Assembly: GCF_014127485.1 (NCBI RefSeq)
Contig: NZ_CP059903.1
Coordinates: 4,090,001-4,154,000 of the forward strand
DNA length: 64,000 nucleotides
Origin: Nocardioides dongkuii
Lineage (GTDB): Bacteria; Actinomycetota; Actinomycetes; Propionibacteriales; Nocardioidaceae
Direction: 5' to 3'
The position numbers were made by a program, and so were the translations under genes. Shown one piece after another: positions 24,501-35,023 of the stretch. The notes below the pieces were generated by a model. It saw only the letters and a list, made by a program, of their open reading frames with translations. It had not been told where the DNA came from and searched no databases. Each line of letters starts with the position of its first letter. Position 1 is the first letter of the stretch.

Positions 24501-25874
24501 TCAGCCCGTGGAGCGGGTCTGGGCGCGGATCAGCGCGGCGTACCAGTCGAAGGAGCGCTTCGGGGTGCGCACCTGGGTCTCGAAGTCGACGTGCACGAGC
24601 CCGAACCGCTGCGTGTAGCCCTCGGTCCACTCGAAGTTGTCGAGCAGCGACCAGGCGTAGTAGCCGCGGACGTCGACACCGCGCTGGCAGGCGTCCGCGA
24701 TCGCCTGGAGGTGACCCTCGAGGTAGTCGATGCGGGCCTGGTCGTCGACGACGCCGTGCTCGTCGGGGCCGACGGCGTACGACGCGCCGTTCTCGGTGAT
24801 CATCAGCGGCGGCAGGGCCGCGCGGAACCGGGCGCGCAGGACGATCAGCCACTCGCGCAGCGCCTCGGGCACCACCGGCCAGCCGAAGTCGGTGACCGGG
24901 TGGCCGACCAGGTCGCGGAGCTCGAACGGCATCTCCGACTCGTCCGGGGCGGCGCCGACCCGCATCGGGTGGTAGTAGTTGATCCCGTAGAAGTCGAGCG
25001 GCTGCCGGATGGTCGCCAGGTCACCGTCCTGGACGACGTCCTCGAGCAGCGGGGCCAGGTCGGCCGGGTAGCGGCCCAGCAGCATCGGCTCGAGGAACAT
25101 GCCGTTCCACAGGGCGTCGAAGAGCTTGGTCGCCCCGACGTCGGCGGCGTCCTCGCTGGCCGGCCACATCGGCGCGTGGTTGTTGGCGCAGCCGATGCTG
25201 GTGGCGCCGGCGGCCCGGAGCGCGATCGCGGCCCGGCCGTGCGCGACGAGCAGGTGGTGGGCGGCCGGGACCGCGTCGAACATCAGCACCCGGCCGGGGG
25301 CGTGCATGCCGATCGCGTAGCCCATCATCATCACGACGTTGGGCTCGTTGACCGGCACCCAGTGCTCGACCCGGTCGGCGAACCGCTCGCCGAGGATGGC
25401 GGCGTACTCCGCGAAGCGGTCGATGGTGGTCCGGTTCAGCCAGCCGCCGTCGTCCTCGAGCGCCTGCGGCAGGTCCCAGTGGTAGAGCGTGGCCATCGGC
25501 TGCACGCCGGCCTCGAGCAGCCGGTCGATCAGCCGGTCGTAGAAGCCGAGGCCGCGCCCCTCGGGCTTCCCGGAGCCGGTCGGCTGGATCCGCGGCCAGG
25601 AGATCGAGAAGCGGTAGCCGCCGGCGCCGAGGCGCTGCATCAGCGCGACGTCCTCGGCGTACCGGTGGTAGTGGTCGCACGCGACGTCGCCGGTCGACCC
25701 GTCGTTGATGTGGCCCGGGGTGTGGGCGAAGGTGTCCCAGACGCTCGGGCCGCGGCCGTCCTCGGCCCACGCGCCCTCGACCTGGTACGCCGCGGTGCTC
25801 GTCCCGAACCGGAAGCCGGGAGGCAGCGCGGGGAACGCTCCACCGCCGGACTGAGGGTCCACGGGCACAATCAT
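24501..25874 (-). CDS. Glycoside hydrolase family 1 beta-glucosidase
   Basis: This 457-residue GH1 enzyme has the acid/base Glu177 in VPVNEPN and the nucleophile Glu361 in LMITENGA. Sugar-contacting residues are in FRFGTSTAAYQVEGAW (Gln31), TLYHWDLPQAL (His/Trp) and YAWSLLDNFEWTEGY. The length is normal for the family and there is no signal peptide, so it is cytoplasmic and hydrolyses imported beta-glucosides or similar. Its ATG at 25874-25872 overlaps the ATG of the divergent pirin gene in a shared CATG, so its true start could be one of the GTG codons 3 or 5. Confidence 0.95.
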   Translation of the reverse strand: MIVPVDPQSGGGAFPALPPGFRFGTSTAAYQVEGAWAEDGRGPSVWDTFAHTPGHINDGSTGDVACDHYHRYAEDVALMQRLGAGGYRFSISWPRIQPTGSGKPEGRGLGFYDRLIDRLLEAGVQPMATLYHWDLPQALEDDGGWLNRTTIDRFAEYAAILGERFADRVEHWVPVNEPNVVMMMGYAIGMHAPGRVLMFDAVPAAHHLLVAHGRAAIALRAAGATSIGCANNHAPMWPASEDAADVGATKLFDALWNGMFLEPMLLGRYPADLAPLLEDVVQDGDLATIRQPLDFYGINYYHPMRVGAAPDESEMPFELRDLVGHPVTDFGWPVVPEALREWLIVLRARFRAALPPLMITENGASYAVGPDEHGVVDDQARIDYLEGHLQAIADACQRGVDVRGYYAWSLLDNFEWTEGYTQRFGLVHVDFETQVRTPKRSFDWYAALIRAQTRSTG

Positions 25875-26547
25875 GACCGTGACCGTCGAGATCCGCCGAG
25901 CTTCCGCACGTTTGACCGAACGTGCGCCGGGCCGAGCCACCCACCACTCGCTCTCCTTCGGGCCGCACCTGGACCCGGACCGGCTCCGCTTCGGCCCGAT
26001 GGTGTGCCACGACGACCACCTGCTGGCCGACGGCCAGGGGTTCCCCGAGCACGGGCACTCCGGGCTGGTGATCGTGTCCTGGGTGGTCTCCGGCGCGCTG
26101 GTCCACGCCGGGTCCGTCGGCGGCGACGTGGTCGTCGCCCCGGGGCAGGCGGCCGTGCTGCGCACCGGCGACGGCGTCGAGCACAGCGAGCACGCCGGCG
26201 CGCCGCGCACCCGGTTCGTGCAGGTGTGGCTGGCGACCGACGCCGACGACGACGGCGGCCCGTCGTACGACGTGGTGGAGCCGGCGCTGGTGCCCGGCGC
26301 GCTGACCGAGGTGGTCACTCCGCTGCCCGGCGCCCGGTTCTCGGTGGCCCGGCTGGGGATCGGCGACACCGTCGCGCTCCCCGAGGCGGCCCGCGTGCAC
26401 GCCTACGTCGCGTCCGGCGCGCTGACCCGCTCCTCGCTCGCCGAGCCGCTCGCCTCGGGCGACGCCTTCGAGCTCACCGACCACCCGTCGGTCTCCGTCA
26501 CCGCCGCGGTCCCCACCGAGCTGCTGGTCTGGGCGTTCGACGCGTAG
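25873..26547 (+). CDS. Pirin family protein
   Basis: This 224-residue bicupin-like protein has HHSLSFGPHLDPDRLRFGPM at the start. The metal ligands are in GFPEHGHSG (two His) and GVEHSEHAG (His and Glu), which is the pirin/YhhW arrangement. Such proteins bind Fe or Ni; some are quercetin 2,3-dioxygenases, others transcription cofactors. The start codon overlaps that of the GH1 gene head to head, which would fit a flavonoid-glucoside theme (deglycosylation then oxidation), but that link is only an inference. Confidence 0.88.
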   Translation: MTVTVEIRRASARLTERAPGRATHHSLSFGPHLDPDRLRFGPMVCHDDHLLADGQGFPEHGHSGLVIVSWVVSGALVHAGSVGGDVVVAPGQAAVLRTGDGVEHSEHAGAPRTRFVQVWLATDADDDGGPSYDVVEPALVPGALTEVVTPLPGARFSVARLGIGDTVALPEAARVHAYVASGALTRSSLAEPLASGDAFELTDHPSVSVTAAVPTELLVWAFDA

Positions 26548-26625
26548 CGGCCGGTCGCCGATGAATCGACCCCTCGACCTCGGTCGGTACGACAGGCAGA
26601 CTGGACGACGCGAGGGGCGCACCAC

Positions 26626-27668
<1,043 letters not shown>

Positions 27669-27672
<4 letters not shown>

Positions 27673-28280
27673 GCACCGCGCTCGACGGTGCCGTCGAGCT
27701 GCTCGACCGCTCCCTGGCCTACACCAGCGGCGCCCTGAGCACGGTCGACGCGACCCGCCTCGCCGCGCCGACCCCCTGCGGCCGGTGGACGCTCGAGACC
27801 CTGCTCGCCCACATGGGCGACTCCCTCGACGCCTTCCTCGAGGCCGCCGAGGGCGTGGTGGCGGTCGCGCCACCGGCACCCGCGGCCGACCGGGTCGACG
27901 CGCTGCGGGAGAAGGCGTGCGCGCTGCTCGGCGCCTGGGTGCGCGCTCGGCACGACGCGGTGCTGGTCGGGGACGCCGCGCTCGCCAGCCCGGTCCTGGT
28001 CGCGGCCGCGGCCCTCGAGATCGCGGTGCACGGGTGGGACGTCCGGCAGGCGACCGGGCGGCCCCGGCCGCTGCCCCCCGACCTCGCTCGCGGGCTCCTC
28101 GGGGTGGCGGGCCGCCTCGTCGACGACCGCGACCGCGGCGTCCGGTTCGGCCGACCGCGACCGGTCCCGGCGGACGCGACGCCCGACGTACGGCTGCTGG
28201 CGTTCCTGGGCCGCGACCTGACTGGTCCACCGGAGGGGATCTCCGCGATCCCCCCTCGGCCCCCGGCCGGGGTTGCCTAG
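27669..28280 (+). CDS. Maleylpyruvate isomerase-like (MDMPI/DinB fold) metal-binding protein, TIGR03086 type
   Basis: This 203-residue protein has the four-helix MDMPI N-terminal fold: LDRSLAYTSGALSTVDATRLAAPTPCGRWTLETLLAHMGDSL, where His in LLAHM and later LEIAVHGWDV supply metal ligands. Relatives are mycothiol-dependent isomerases or S-transferases, and the family is often written TIGR03086. It starts with GTG at 27669, overlapping the sigma-factor stop, so a functional link with the ECF factor is likely: target gene, modulator or ligand-processing enzyme. Its TAG stop lies in a TAGTCT box serving the next gene. Confidence 0.83.
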
Positions 28281-28289
28281 TCTCGGCGC

Positions 28290-29294
28290 ATGCCGTCGCT
28301 CGAGGTCCCCGTTGCGCTCACCGGCGCGTCCGCGACCTGCGCGGCGGCCCTCGCCGGCGTCCGCGCGGGACGCATCGCGGAGTCCCTGCCGGCGCTCGCC
28401 GCGCTGCACGCCCGGGGTGCGACGGCGGACGACCCGGTCTCCGCCGCGCTCGTCGCCGCAGCCCTGCTCGACTGCCACCTCGCGCGCGGCGCGCTCGGCG
28501 AGGCGATCGCGCTCGGCACCGACCTCGACGGCCGCCTCGACCTGCCCGGCACCGCCGGCGCCGTCGCGCACCACGCCCGCGGGGAGCTCTCCGCGGCGCT
28601 CGGGGAGGACGACCTCGCCGTCGAGCACGCCACCACCGCCGGCGGGCGGCTCGCCGCCGGCCCGCCCCTGGCCGACCCCGCGCTGGTCCCGTGGCGGGCC
28701 GGCGCGGCGCTGGCCCTGGTCCGCGTCGGCCGGCGCCGGGAGGCCGCCGCGCTGGCGACCGAGTGGTACGCCGTCGCGGTGGCCGCCGGGTCGCCGTACG
28801 CCGAGGCGCACGCGCTGCGCACCCTGGCCACCGTGGACTCCTCCGGCAACCGGGTCGCGACGCTGCGCCGGGCCCGCGCGACCCTCGGCGACACCCCCGC
28901 CGCCCGGCTCGCCGCGCAGGTCGACACCGACCTCGCCGGCCTGCTGCTGCTCGACCCCTCCCCGGCGACGAGCGTCGAGGCGCTGGCGCTGCTCCGCTCG
29001 GCCGAGGAGTACGCCGGCCACCAGGAGCTGTGGCCGCTGCAGGGCCGGGTGCGCCGGCTCCTGGACCGGCTCGGCGAGCCGCCGCGGCGCGTCCAGAGCG
29101 AGGCGCTCGCGGCGCTGACCGCGGCCGAGCGTCGGGTCGCGCGGCTCGCCGCCGACGGCCTCACCAACCGGCAGATCGCCGAGCAGCTGCTGGTGACCAT
29201 CAAGGCCGTGGAGTGGCACCTCTCGCACGTCTACCGCAAGCTCGGCATCGCCTCGCGCACCCGCCTCGCGACCACCTTCGGCGCCCCGGCCTGA
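28290..29294 (+). CDS. LuxR family transcriptional regulator with helical sensor region
   Basis: This 334-residue protein ends in a LuxR HTH (about 270-325; LTAAERRVARLAADGLTNRQIAEQLLVTIKAVEWHLSHVYRKLGI). The upstream 260 residues are Ala/Leu-rich helical hairpins like the TPR-type C-terminal half of MalT/LAL regulators, but there is no ATPase domain. It is therefore a truncated LAL-like or stand-alone TPR-LuxR regulator. TAGTCT lies 6 nt before the ATG, which implies a leaderless mRNA. Its targets are unknown. Confidence 0.85.
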   Translation: MPSLEVPVALTGASATCAAALAGVRAGRIAESLPALAALHARGATADDPVSAALVAAALLDCHLARGALGEAIALGTDLDGRLDLPGTAGAVAHHARGELSAALGEDDLAVEHATTAGGRLAAGPPLADPALVPWRAGAALALVRVGRRREAAALATEWYAVAVAAGSPYAEAHALRTLATVDSSGNRVATLRRARATLGDTPAARLAAQVDTDLAGLLLLDPSPATSVEALALLRSAEEYAGHQELWPLQGRVRRLLDRLGEPPRRVQSEALAALTAAERRVARLAADGLTNRQIAEQLLVTIKAVEWHLSHVYRKLGIASRTRLATTFGAPA

Positions 29295-29298
29295 CGGC

Positions 29299-30168
29299 TC
29301 AGAGCACGACGCCGCGGGCCAGCAGCGCCGCGACCGGGTCGATAGGGCCGCCGCCGGCGGGGCGGACCTCGAAGTGCAGGTGCGGGCCGCTGGTGTTGCC
29401 GGTCGCGCCGACCGTGCCGACCGCGCCGCCGCGCAGCACCTCCTGGCCCTCGGTCACGGCGATCAGCGAGAGGTGGGCGTACCAGGTCACGGTGCCGTCG
29501 GCGTGCGTGACCTCGACCTTGGAACCGTAGGCGCCCGCGGTGCCGGCGAAGGTCACCGTGCCGGCGTCGACCGAGACGACGGGGGTGCCGGTGGGGGCGG
29601 CGAAGTCCAGGCCGGTGTGGGTGCTGGACCACCGCCGGCCGGCGTCGCCGAACCGGGCCGTGAGCACGTAGGCGCCCACGGGTCGTACCCACGCGGTCGA
29701 GCCGTCGGCCATCGGCGGCAGGCCGGCCAGCGCGGCCAGCTCCCGCTCGCGGAGCGCCTCGCGACGCTGCCGCTCGAGCAGCTCGTCGGCGTGCTCGTCG
29801 GCCTCCGCGGCCAGCCGCCCGAGGGCGTCCGCCCGCTGCCCGGCGAGCCGGACCAGGGACCGCGCGGCACGGTCGCTCCGGGACATGGCCGTCCCGGCGA
29901 TCCCCGGCGGCGCGACGACCGTGTGCACGACGGGCACGACCGGCGGGGCGGCGGCGACCAGCGGGGGCACGGCGGCCTGCGCGCGGGCCACGGGGGCGGC
30001 GTGCGGGTTCCAGGGGGCGGTGGGGTCGCCGAGCTCGCACGCGCCGGCCCAGGCGATGCCGGCGAGGCCGCCGGCGAGACCGGCCCCGAGGGCGCGGCGT
30101 GCCCACCAGGGCAGCCGGTGCTCGCGCACGGCGGCGTGCGCGCCACCTCGCCTCCTGGCCCCACCCAC
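29299..30168 (-). CDS. M23 family metallopeptidase
   Basis: This 289-residue protein has one N-terminal hydrophobic segment (ALGAGLAGGLAGIAWAG, about 26-44), a Pro/Val-rich linker and a short coiled coil (about 95-150). A C-terminal M23 (LytM) domain follows, with zinc ligands in THTGLDFAAPTGTP (His, Asp) and PHLHFEVR (His), and the auxiliary His in WYAHLS. It should cleave peptidoglycan cross-bridges outside the membrane and may help in cell separation. A G-rich stretch lies 10-16 nt before the GTG. Confidence 0.92.
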   Translation of the reverse strand: MGGARRRGGAHAAVREHRLPWWARRALGAGLAGGLAGIAWAGACELGDPTAPWNPHAAPVARAQAAVPPLVAAAPPVVPVVHTVVAPPGIAGTAMSRSDRAARSLVRLAGQRADALGRLAAEADEHADELLERQRREALRERELAALAGLPPMADGSTAWVRPVGAYVLTARFGDAGRRWSSTHTGLDFAAPTGTPVVSVDAGTVTFAGTAGAYGSKVEVTHADGTVTWYAHLSLIAVTEGQEVLRGGAVGTVGATGNTSGPHLHFEVRPAGGGPIDPVAALLARGVVL

Positions 30169-30252
30169 TGTCGCGCGTCCCCCCGTTGCCGATGACTCCT
30201 GGGAGCCCTATCGGCACGGCGGGGCCCGACCTGACCGGTCGTGGCCCGGGGC

Positions 30253-31710
30253 TCAGCCCGCGGGCAGCGCGACGTACGTCGTCTCCAGGTACTCCTCGAT
30301 GCCCTCGAACCCGCCCTCGCGGCCGAAGCCGCTGGCCTTGACGCCGCCGAACGGCGCCGCGGGGTTGGAGATCAGGCCGCTGTTGATGCCGATCATCCCG
30401 AAGTCCAGGGACTCCGCCAGCCGGATCGTGCGGGCCAGGTCGCGGGTGTAGGCGTACGACGCGAGGCCGTACTCGGTGTCGTTGGCCTTCGCGACCGCCT
30501 CCTCCTCGGTCTCGAAGGTGGTGATCGGGGCGACCGGGCCGAAGATCTCCTCCGCGGTGATCGCCGCGCCCTCCGGGACGTCGAGCAGCACGGTGGGCGG
30601 GTAGAAGTAGCCGGGGCCCTCGGGGGCGGACCCGCCCGTCACGACCGTGGCGCCGTCACGGACCGCCTCGGAGACCAGCCGGTCGACGGAGTCGACGGCC
30701 TTCTCGTCGATCAGCGGGCCGACGTCGACGCCCTCGTCCTGGCCGCGGCCGACGGTGAGCGCGCCCATCCGGGCGCCCAGCCGCTCGGCGAACTCGGCCG
30801 CCACGGAGGAGTGCACGAGGAAGCGGTTGGCGGCCGTGCAGGCCTCGCCCATGTTGCGCATCTTGGCGATCATCGCGCCGTCGACGGCCGCGTCGATGTC
30901 GGCGTCCTCGAAGACCAGGAACGGCGCGTTGCCGCCGAGCTCCATGCTCATCCGCTGCAGCCGGTCGGCGGACTGGCGGACCAGCACCTTGCCGACGCCG
31001 GTCGAGCCGGTGAAGCTGACCTTGCGGAGCCGGCCGTCGGCCTGGAGCGCCTCGCTGACCGCGCCGGCCTGGGTGGTCGGGACGACGTTGAGGACGCCCG
31101 GCGGGAGGCCCGCCTCCTCGAGCAGGGCGGCGAGCGCGAGCATGGTGAGCGGCGTCTGCGCGGCGGGCTTGACCACCATCGTGCAGCCGGCGGCGACGGC
31201 GGGCCCGATCTTGCGGGTGCCCATCGCGAGCGGGAAGTTCCACGGGGTGATGAACAGGCAGGGGCCGACGGGCTTCTTGACCGTCAGCAGCCGGCTCCCG
31301 CCGGCAGGTGCCTGCATCCACCGGCCGTGGATGCGCACGGCCTCCTCGGAGAACCAGCGGAAGAACTCGTTGCCGTAGCCGACCTCGCCCTTGGCCTCGG
31401 CGACGGTCTTGCCCATCTCGAGGCTCATCAGGTGCGCGAAGTCGTCGGCGCGGGCGGCGAGCAGGTCGAAGGCGCGGCGCAGGATCTCCCCGCGCTCGCG
31501 CGGCGCCGTCCGCGCCCAGTCGGCCTGCGCGGCGACCGCGGCGTCCAGGGCCTCGACGGCGTCGGCGACCGAGCCGTCGGCGACCTCGGTGAGCACGCTG
31601 CCGTCGGCGGGGTCGAGCACGTCGAAGCGTCGGTCACCGTCGGCTTCGCGCCAGGTGCCGCCCACGAGCAGGAGACGGTGACGGTCGGCGAGCAGGTCGA
31701 GTCCGGTCAT
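30253..31710 (-). CDS. gabD: NAD(P)-dependent succinate-semialdehyde dehydrogenase
   Basis: This 485-residue aldehyde dehydrogenase has the cofactor block FITPWNFPLAMGTRKIGPA, the Rossmann turn VSFTGSTGVGK, the general base Glu in MELGGNAPFLVF (near 254) and the nucleophile Cys in MGEACTAANRF (near 288). The C-terminal EEIFGPVAP and PFGGVKASGFGREGG fit the GabD group. It oxidises succinate semialdehyde to succinate in GABA-type catabolism. CAGGCT lies 7 nt before the ATG. No transaminase partner is in the window, so the exact substrate is inferred. Confidence 0.92.
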   Translation of the reverse strand: MTGLDLLADRHRLLLVGGTWREADGDRRFDVLDPADGSVLTEVADGSVADAVEALDAAVAAQADWARTAPRERGEILRRAFDLLAARADDFAHLMSLEMGKTVAEAKGEVGYGNEFFRWFSEEAVRIHGRWMQAPAGGSRLLTVKKPVGPCLFITPWNFPLAMGTRKIGPAVAAGCTMVVKPAAQTPLTMLALAALLEEAGLPPGVLNVVPTTQAGAVSEALQADGRLRKVSFTGSTGVGKVLVRQSADRLQRMSMELGGNAPFLVFEDADIDAAVDGAMIAKMRNMGEACTAANRFLVHSSVAAEFAERLGARMGALTVGRGQDEGVDVGPLIDEKAVDSVDRLVSEAVRDGATVVTGGSAPEGPGYFYPPTVLLDVPEGAAITAEEIFGPVAPITTFETEEEAVAKANDTEYGLASYAYTRDLARTIRLAESLDFGMIGINSGLISNPAAPFGGVKASGFGREGGFEGIEEYLETTYVALPAG

Positions 31711-31896
31711 GGGACCCAGCCTGCCACCTCCTCAGTTGCGAGGATCCGCTGACAGGTTTGAGCGCCCGTGGAATGCTGGAGGAGTCGACTCGGAGGGAGC
31801 ACTTCGAACCGACATGGACCCCCCGCCGACCCCATGCGGCGAGGGGTCCGCTCCCGTCCGGCGCCGCTTGTCCCCCCTGTGCCGGACGTCGCGGGC

Positions 31897-31928
31897 GCGG
31901 GGATCCGGATCTCGATCCGGGCCCCCGC
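31897..31928 (-). terminator. Hairpin downstream of the penicillin-binding protein gene
   Basis: Bases 31897-31910 and 31915-31928 pair over 14 positions, interrupted by a 2-nt mismatch, with the tetraloop CTCG. The hairpin lies 47 bp past the stop codon of the PBP gene in its direction of transcription. Apart from this hairpin I see no gene in the 264 bases between 31711 and 31974. Confidence 0.6.
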
Positions 31929-31974
31929 GTCCGCCTCAGAGCGGCCGGTCTCAGCGCGCCGTTCCCCGGGCCGG

Positions 31975-33906
31975 TCAGCGCGCGGCGCGCAGGAACGCCT
32001 CCAGCAGCGGGCCCGCGGTGCGCGACCCGGACTCGCCGTCCTCGACGAACACGGCGACCGCGAGGTCGCCGTGGGCGGCCACCATCCAGGCATGGGTGCG
32101 CAGCGGCGTCCCGCTGCCGTACTCCGCCGTCCCGGTCTTGGCGATCGCGGGCGGACCGGGCAGGTCGGCCAGCCCGCTGCCGCTGCCCGACGTCACCACG
32201 CCGCGCATCATCGTCTTCAGCGCGCGCGCCTCCGCGGCGCCCAGCGGCCGGGCGCCGTCGGGCGCGCTCACCTCGACCGAGCGCACCAGCTGCGGGACCA
32301 CCAGCTCGCCGCGCTGCACCGAGGCCACGACCGTCGCCATCACCATCGGCGAGGCGAGGATCGTGCCCTGTCCGATCAGGTCGGCGGCCGCCTCGGTCTC
32401 GGAGGCCGGCGGCTCGACGCTGCCGAAGTACGCCGGGAACCCGAGGTCGTGGTCGAGCCCGAGCCCCAGGGAGACGGCCGCGTCGAAGAGGTCGGTGCCG
32501 CCGAGGCGGTCGGCCTGGGAGATGAAGGCGGTGTTGCAGGAGTGCGCCAGGGCGGTGCGCAGCGGGATCCGGCCCAGCGCGGAGGCGGGGTAGTCGGAGT
32601 AGTTGGTGAACCGCTTGCCGTCGACGGTGAGCGTCGAGGAGCACGGCACCGGGCTGTCCGGCGTGAGCCCGGCGCGGAGCAGCGCCAGGGTGCTCACGGC
32701 CTTGAACGTCGACCCGGGCGCGAACTGGCCGAAGGTCGCGATGTTGTAGCCGTCGGTGCCGGGACCGTTGGCCGCCGCGACGATCTCGCCGCTGCTCGGG
32801 CGCAGCGCCACGATCGCGCTCGCCGGCCGGACCTCGGCGAGCAGGTCCTCGGCGGCGATCTGGAGGTCGGGGTCGAGGGTGAGCTCGAGGGGCTCGCCGG
32901 CCGTGGGCTCCACGCGGAACAGCTCGCGCTCGGTGTCCTCGGCGTCCTCGGCGTCCTCGGCGGGGACCGCGTCGACGACCACGCCGTCGGCGCCCCGGAG
33001 CAGGTCGTCGTACCGCGCCTGGAGCCCGGAGAGCCCGGCCACGTCGCCGGCGGCGTAGGACTCCGGGTCCTCCTCGACCATCTCCGCGGTCACCTCGCCG
33101 ACGGTGCCGAGGATCGGCGCGGCGAAGTCACGGGTCAGCGGGAGCGCCAGCTCGTCCTGGACGGCGAGGATCCCGGGCACCGAGCCGTACTCACGGGCCA
33201 GCGCGACCGGGACGTCCTCGCGGCGGTAGGTGATCGCCTCGACGAACGCCTTCTCGCCGGCCGCCCGGACCTCCTCGACGTACGGCGCGGCGTCGACGTC
33301 GGTGAGCGCGGCCAGCCGGCGGGCCGCGGCGACCGCGGCCGCCTTCGGCACCGCCGAGCGGTCGACACCGAACCGGACCACGGGCCGCTGGGTGACCAGG
33401 GTCTGGCCGCGCGCCCCGGTGATGTCGCCGCGGCGGGCGCCGATCGGGGTCGCGTCGAGCACCTCGCCGTCGGCCAGCGACGGCTCGACCAGGCTCGGCG
33501 ACCAGGCCGCGCGCCACTCGCCGTCGACCAGCTCGAGGGCGGCCTCGCTGTCGTAGTCCCAGGACTCCTCGCCGACCGGCCAGGACCAGGTGAGGGTGGC
33601 GGTGGCGGTCCCGCCCTCCCCGTCGGTGACGTCGGTGACCTCGACCGTGGGCGAGACCTCGCCCAGCCCGGCGACCAGCCCCTCGGTGACGCCCTCGAGG
33701 ACGGCGGTCGCCTCGGCACCGGTCGTGCCGGTGAACGCGACCTCCGCGAGGTCGCCCCCCGCCAGGCCGGTCGCGAGGTCGGCGGCCGCACCCTCGGGGT
33801 CGGGGCCCGGGTCCGGGTCGGCCTGGTCGCAGGAGGACAGCGCCCCCAGCACCAGCAGGACGGCGGCGGGGAGGGCGAGCCGGGTCGCGGGGGGTCGGCG
33901 CAGCAT
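31975..33906 (-). CDS. Penicillin-binding lipoprotein, class B transpeptidase (PBP2a-like)
   Basis: This 643-residue protein has a lipoprotein signal (LVLGALSSC, Cys near 26) and an NTF2-like MecA_N domain (about 35-150). A PBP dimerisation domain (about 155-340) precedes the transpeptidase domain, with SxxK in GSTFKAV (about 425), SxN in HSCNTAF (about 480) and KTG in AKTGTAEY (about 595). It cross-links peptidoglycan at the outer face of the membrane. The MecA_N type is often low-affinity for beta-lactams. A (GluAspAla)n run, encoded by 9-bp repeats near 32930-32965, interrupts the linker before the transpeptidase domain. Confidence 0.94.
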   Translation of the reverse strand: MLRRPPATRLALPAAVLLVLGALSSCDQADPDPGPDPEGAAADLATGLAGGDLAEVAFTGTTGAEATAVLEGVTEGLVAGLGEVSPTVEVTDVTDGEGGTATATLTWSWPVGEESWDYDSEAALELVDGEWRAAWSPSLVEPSLADGEVLDATPIGARRGDITGARGQTLVTQRPVVRFGVDRSAVPKAAAVAAARRLAALTDVDAAPYVEEVRAAGEKAFVEAITYRREDVPVALAREYGSVPGILAVQDELALPLTRDFAAPILGTVGEVTAEMVEEDPESYAAGDVAGLSGLQARYDDLLRGADGVVVDAVPAEDAEDAEDTERELFRVEPTAGEPLELTLDPDLQIAAEDLLAEVRPASAIVALRPSSGEIVAAANGPGTDGYNIATFGQFAPGSTFKAVSTLALLRAGLTPDSPVPCSSTLTVDGKRFTNYSDYPASALGRIPLRTALAHSCNTAFISQADRLGGTDLFDAAVSLGLGLDHDLGFPAYFGSVEPPASETEAAADLIGQGTILASPMVMATVVASVQRGELVVPQLVRSVEVSAPDGARPLGAAEARALKTMMRGVVTSGSGSGLADLPGPPAIAKTGTAEYGSGTPLRTHAWMVAAHGDLAVAVFVEDGESGSRTAGPLLEAFLRAAR

Positions 33907-33938
33907 GCGCACCCTTCTACCAGCCGGCGCCGACCGGC

Positions 33939-34913
33939 TCACGGGTGCCGTGCCAGCCACCGATCGAGGTCGATGCCGTGGCGGCGGGCGGCACGCTCGG
34001 CCCGGGGCGTGGTCAGGTCGGGCCGGCGGAACGGCGCGGTGCGTACGCCGCGGGCCCGGGCCGGGCTCGGCTCCGCCGCCGGACGGACCACGGCGGCGCG
34101 GGCCGGCGCACCCCGCAGCAGCGGGCGGACCAGCGGCAGCAGGCCGGAGGCGTGCCCGGCGCGGTGGGGGTGGTAGCTCTCCGCGACCGGGAACGAGAGC
34201 CCGTTGACCCACTCCGCCTCGTCGCAGACCGCGTGGCCGCGGAACGCCGACGTGGGGTCGGCGAACGCGAACCCGGCGCCGCGGGCCGCCGCGCCGAGCC
34301 GCGCGTTCAGCAGGTCGGCGGTGCCGTTGAGCCGCCGCTGCTCGTCGGCGGAGAACCAGGTGCCGGCGTCGCAGTCCTCGCCCATGAAGATCCGCGGGTA
34401 GCCGACCACGACGACCCGGGCGAGCGGGGCGCGGCGCCGGACCTCGGCGTACAACGTCTGGAGCCGGCGGGTCAGGGAGTCGCGCACGAACCTGCGGGCG
34501 CCGGCGACCGCCCGCTCGCAGTCGCCCAGCCACCACGGGGTGGCGCAGGTGGTGAGGACGCCGGCGAAGCCCGCGTCGTTGCCGCCGACCGAGAGGGTGA
34601 CGTAGCGGGTGGAGCGCCGCAGCGCACCGAGCTGGGCAGCGGTCACGTGGGCGACCGTGGCACCGGCACACGCCCGGAACCGGAGCCGGTAGCCGAGGGC
34701 GCGGGCGGCGAGGGCCGGGTAGGCCGCGGACGACCGGCGGCAGGTGGTGCCGTCGTCGCGGTAGGCGCCGGTGCCGACGCCCGAGGCGTAGGAGTCGCCG
34801 AGCGCGACGTACACGGGCTTGGCGGTGGCCGCGGGCGCGGCGGGGAGCAGCGCCAGCAGGACGGTGACGACGGCGGTGACGAAGGCGGTAACGAAGGCGG
34901 TGACGGCTCGCAC
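33939..34913 (-). CDS. Secreted SGNH/GDSL esterase
   Basis: This 324-residue protein has a signal peptide made of repeated TAFVTA units (to about residue 28). The SGNH hydrolase motifs are block I GDSYASGVG (nucleophile Ser), block III GGNDAGF (Asn) and block V ESYHPHRAGH (His). It resembles Streptomyces secreted lipases with three disulfides; six Cys are visible. The last 60 residues after the catalytic domain are Arg/Ala/Pro-rich and probably disordered. The GTG at 34913 is chosen because the signal peptide starts there. Confidence 0.9.
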   Translation of the reverse strand: MRAVTAFVTAFVTAVVTVLLALLPAAPAATAKPVYVALGDSYASGVGTGAYRDDGTTCRRSSAAYPALAARALGYRLRFRACAGATVAHVTAAQLGALRRSTRYVTLSVGGNDAGFAGVLTTCATPWWLGDCERAVAGARRFVRDSLTRRLQTLYAEVRRRAPLARVVVVGYPRIFMGEDCDAGTWFSADEQRRLNGTADLLNARLGAAARGAGFAFADPTSAFRGHAVCDEAEWVNGLSFPVAESYHPHRAGHASGLLPLVRPLLRGAPARAAVVRPAAEPSPARARGVRTAPFRRPDLTTPRAERAARRHGIDLDRWLARHP

Positions 34914-35023
34914 GAGCGGCTCCGAGGTCCGAGAGGGCCGCCCGGTGCGGCCCGGCTCCAGCCAAGCACCGCCCGCCGACGGCCGCCAGGGTCTCCGGCG
35001 GGACCTGTGGAGGACCGCGCCGG

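Noticed and set aside
34867..34905. Tandem DNA repeat near the SGNH esterase start
   Set aside because: It is a short run of TAFVTA codons in a signal peptide, explained by hydrophobic composition.
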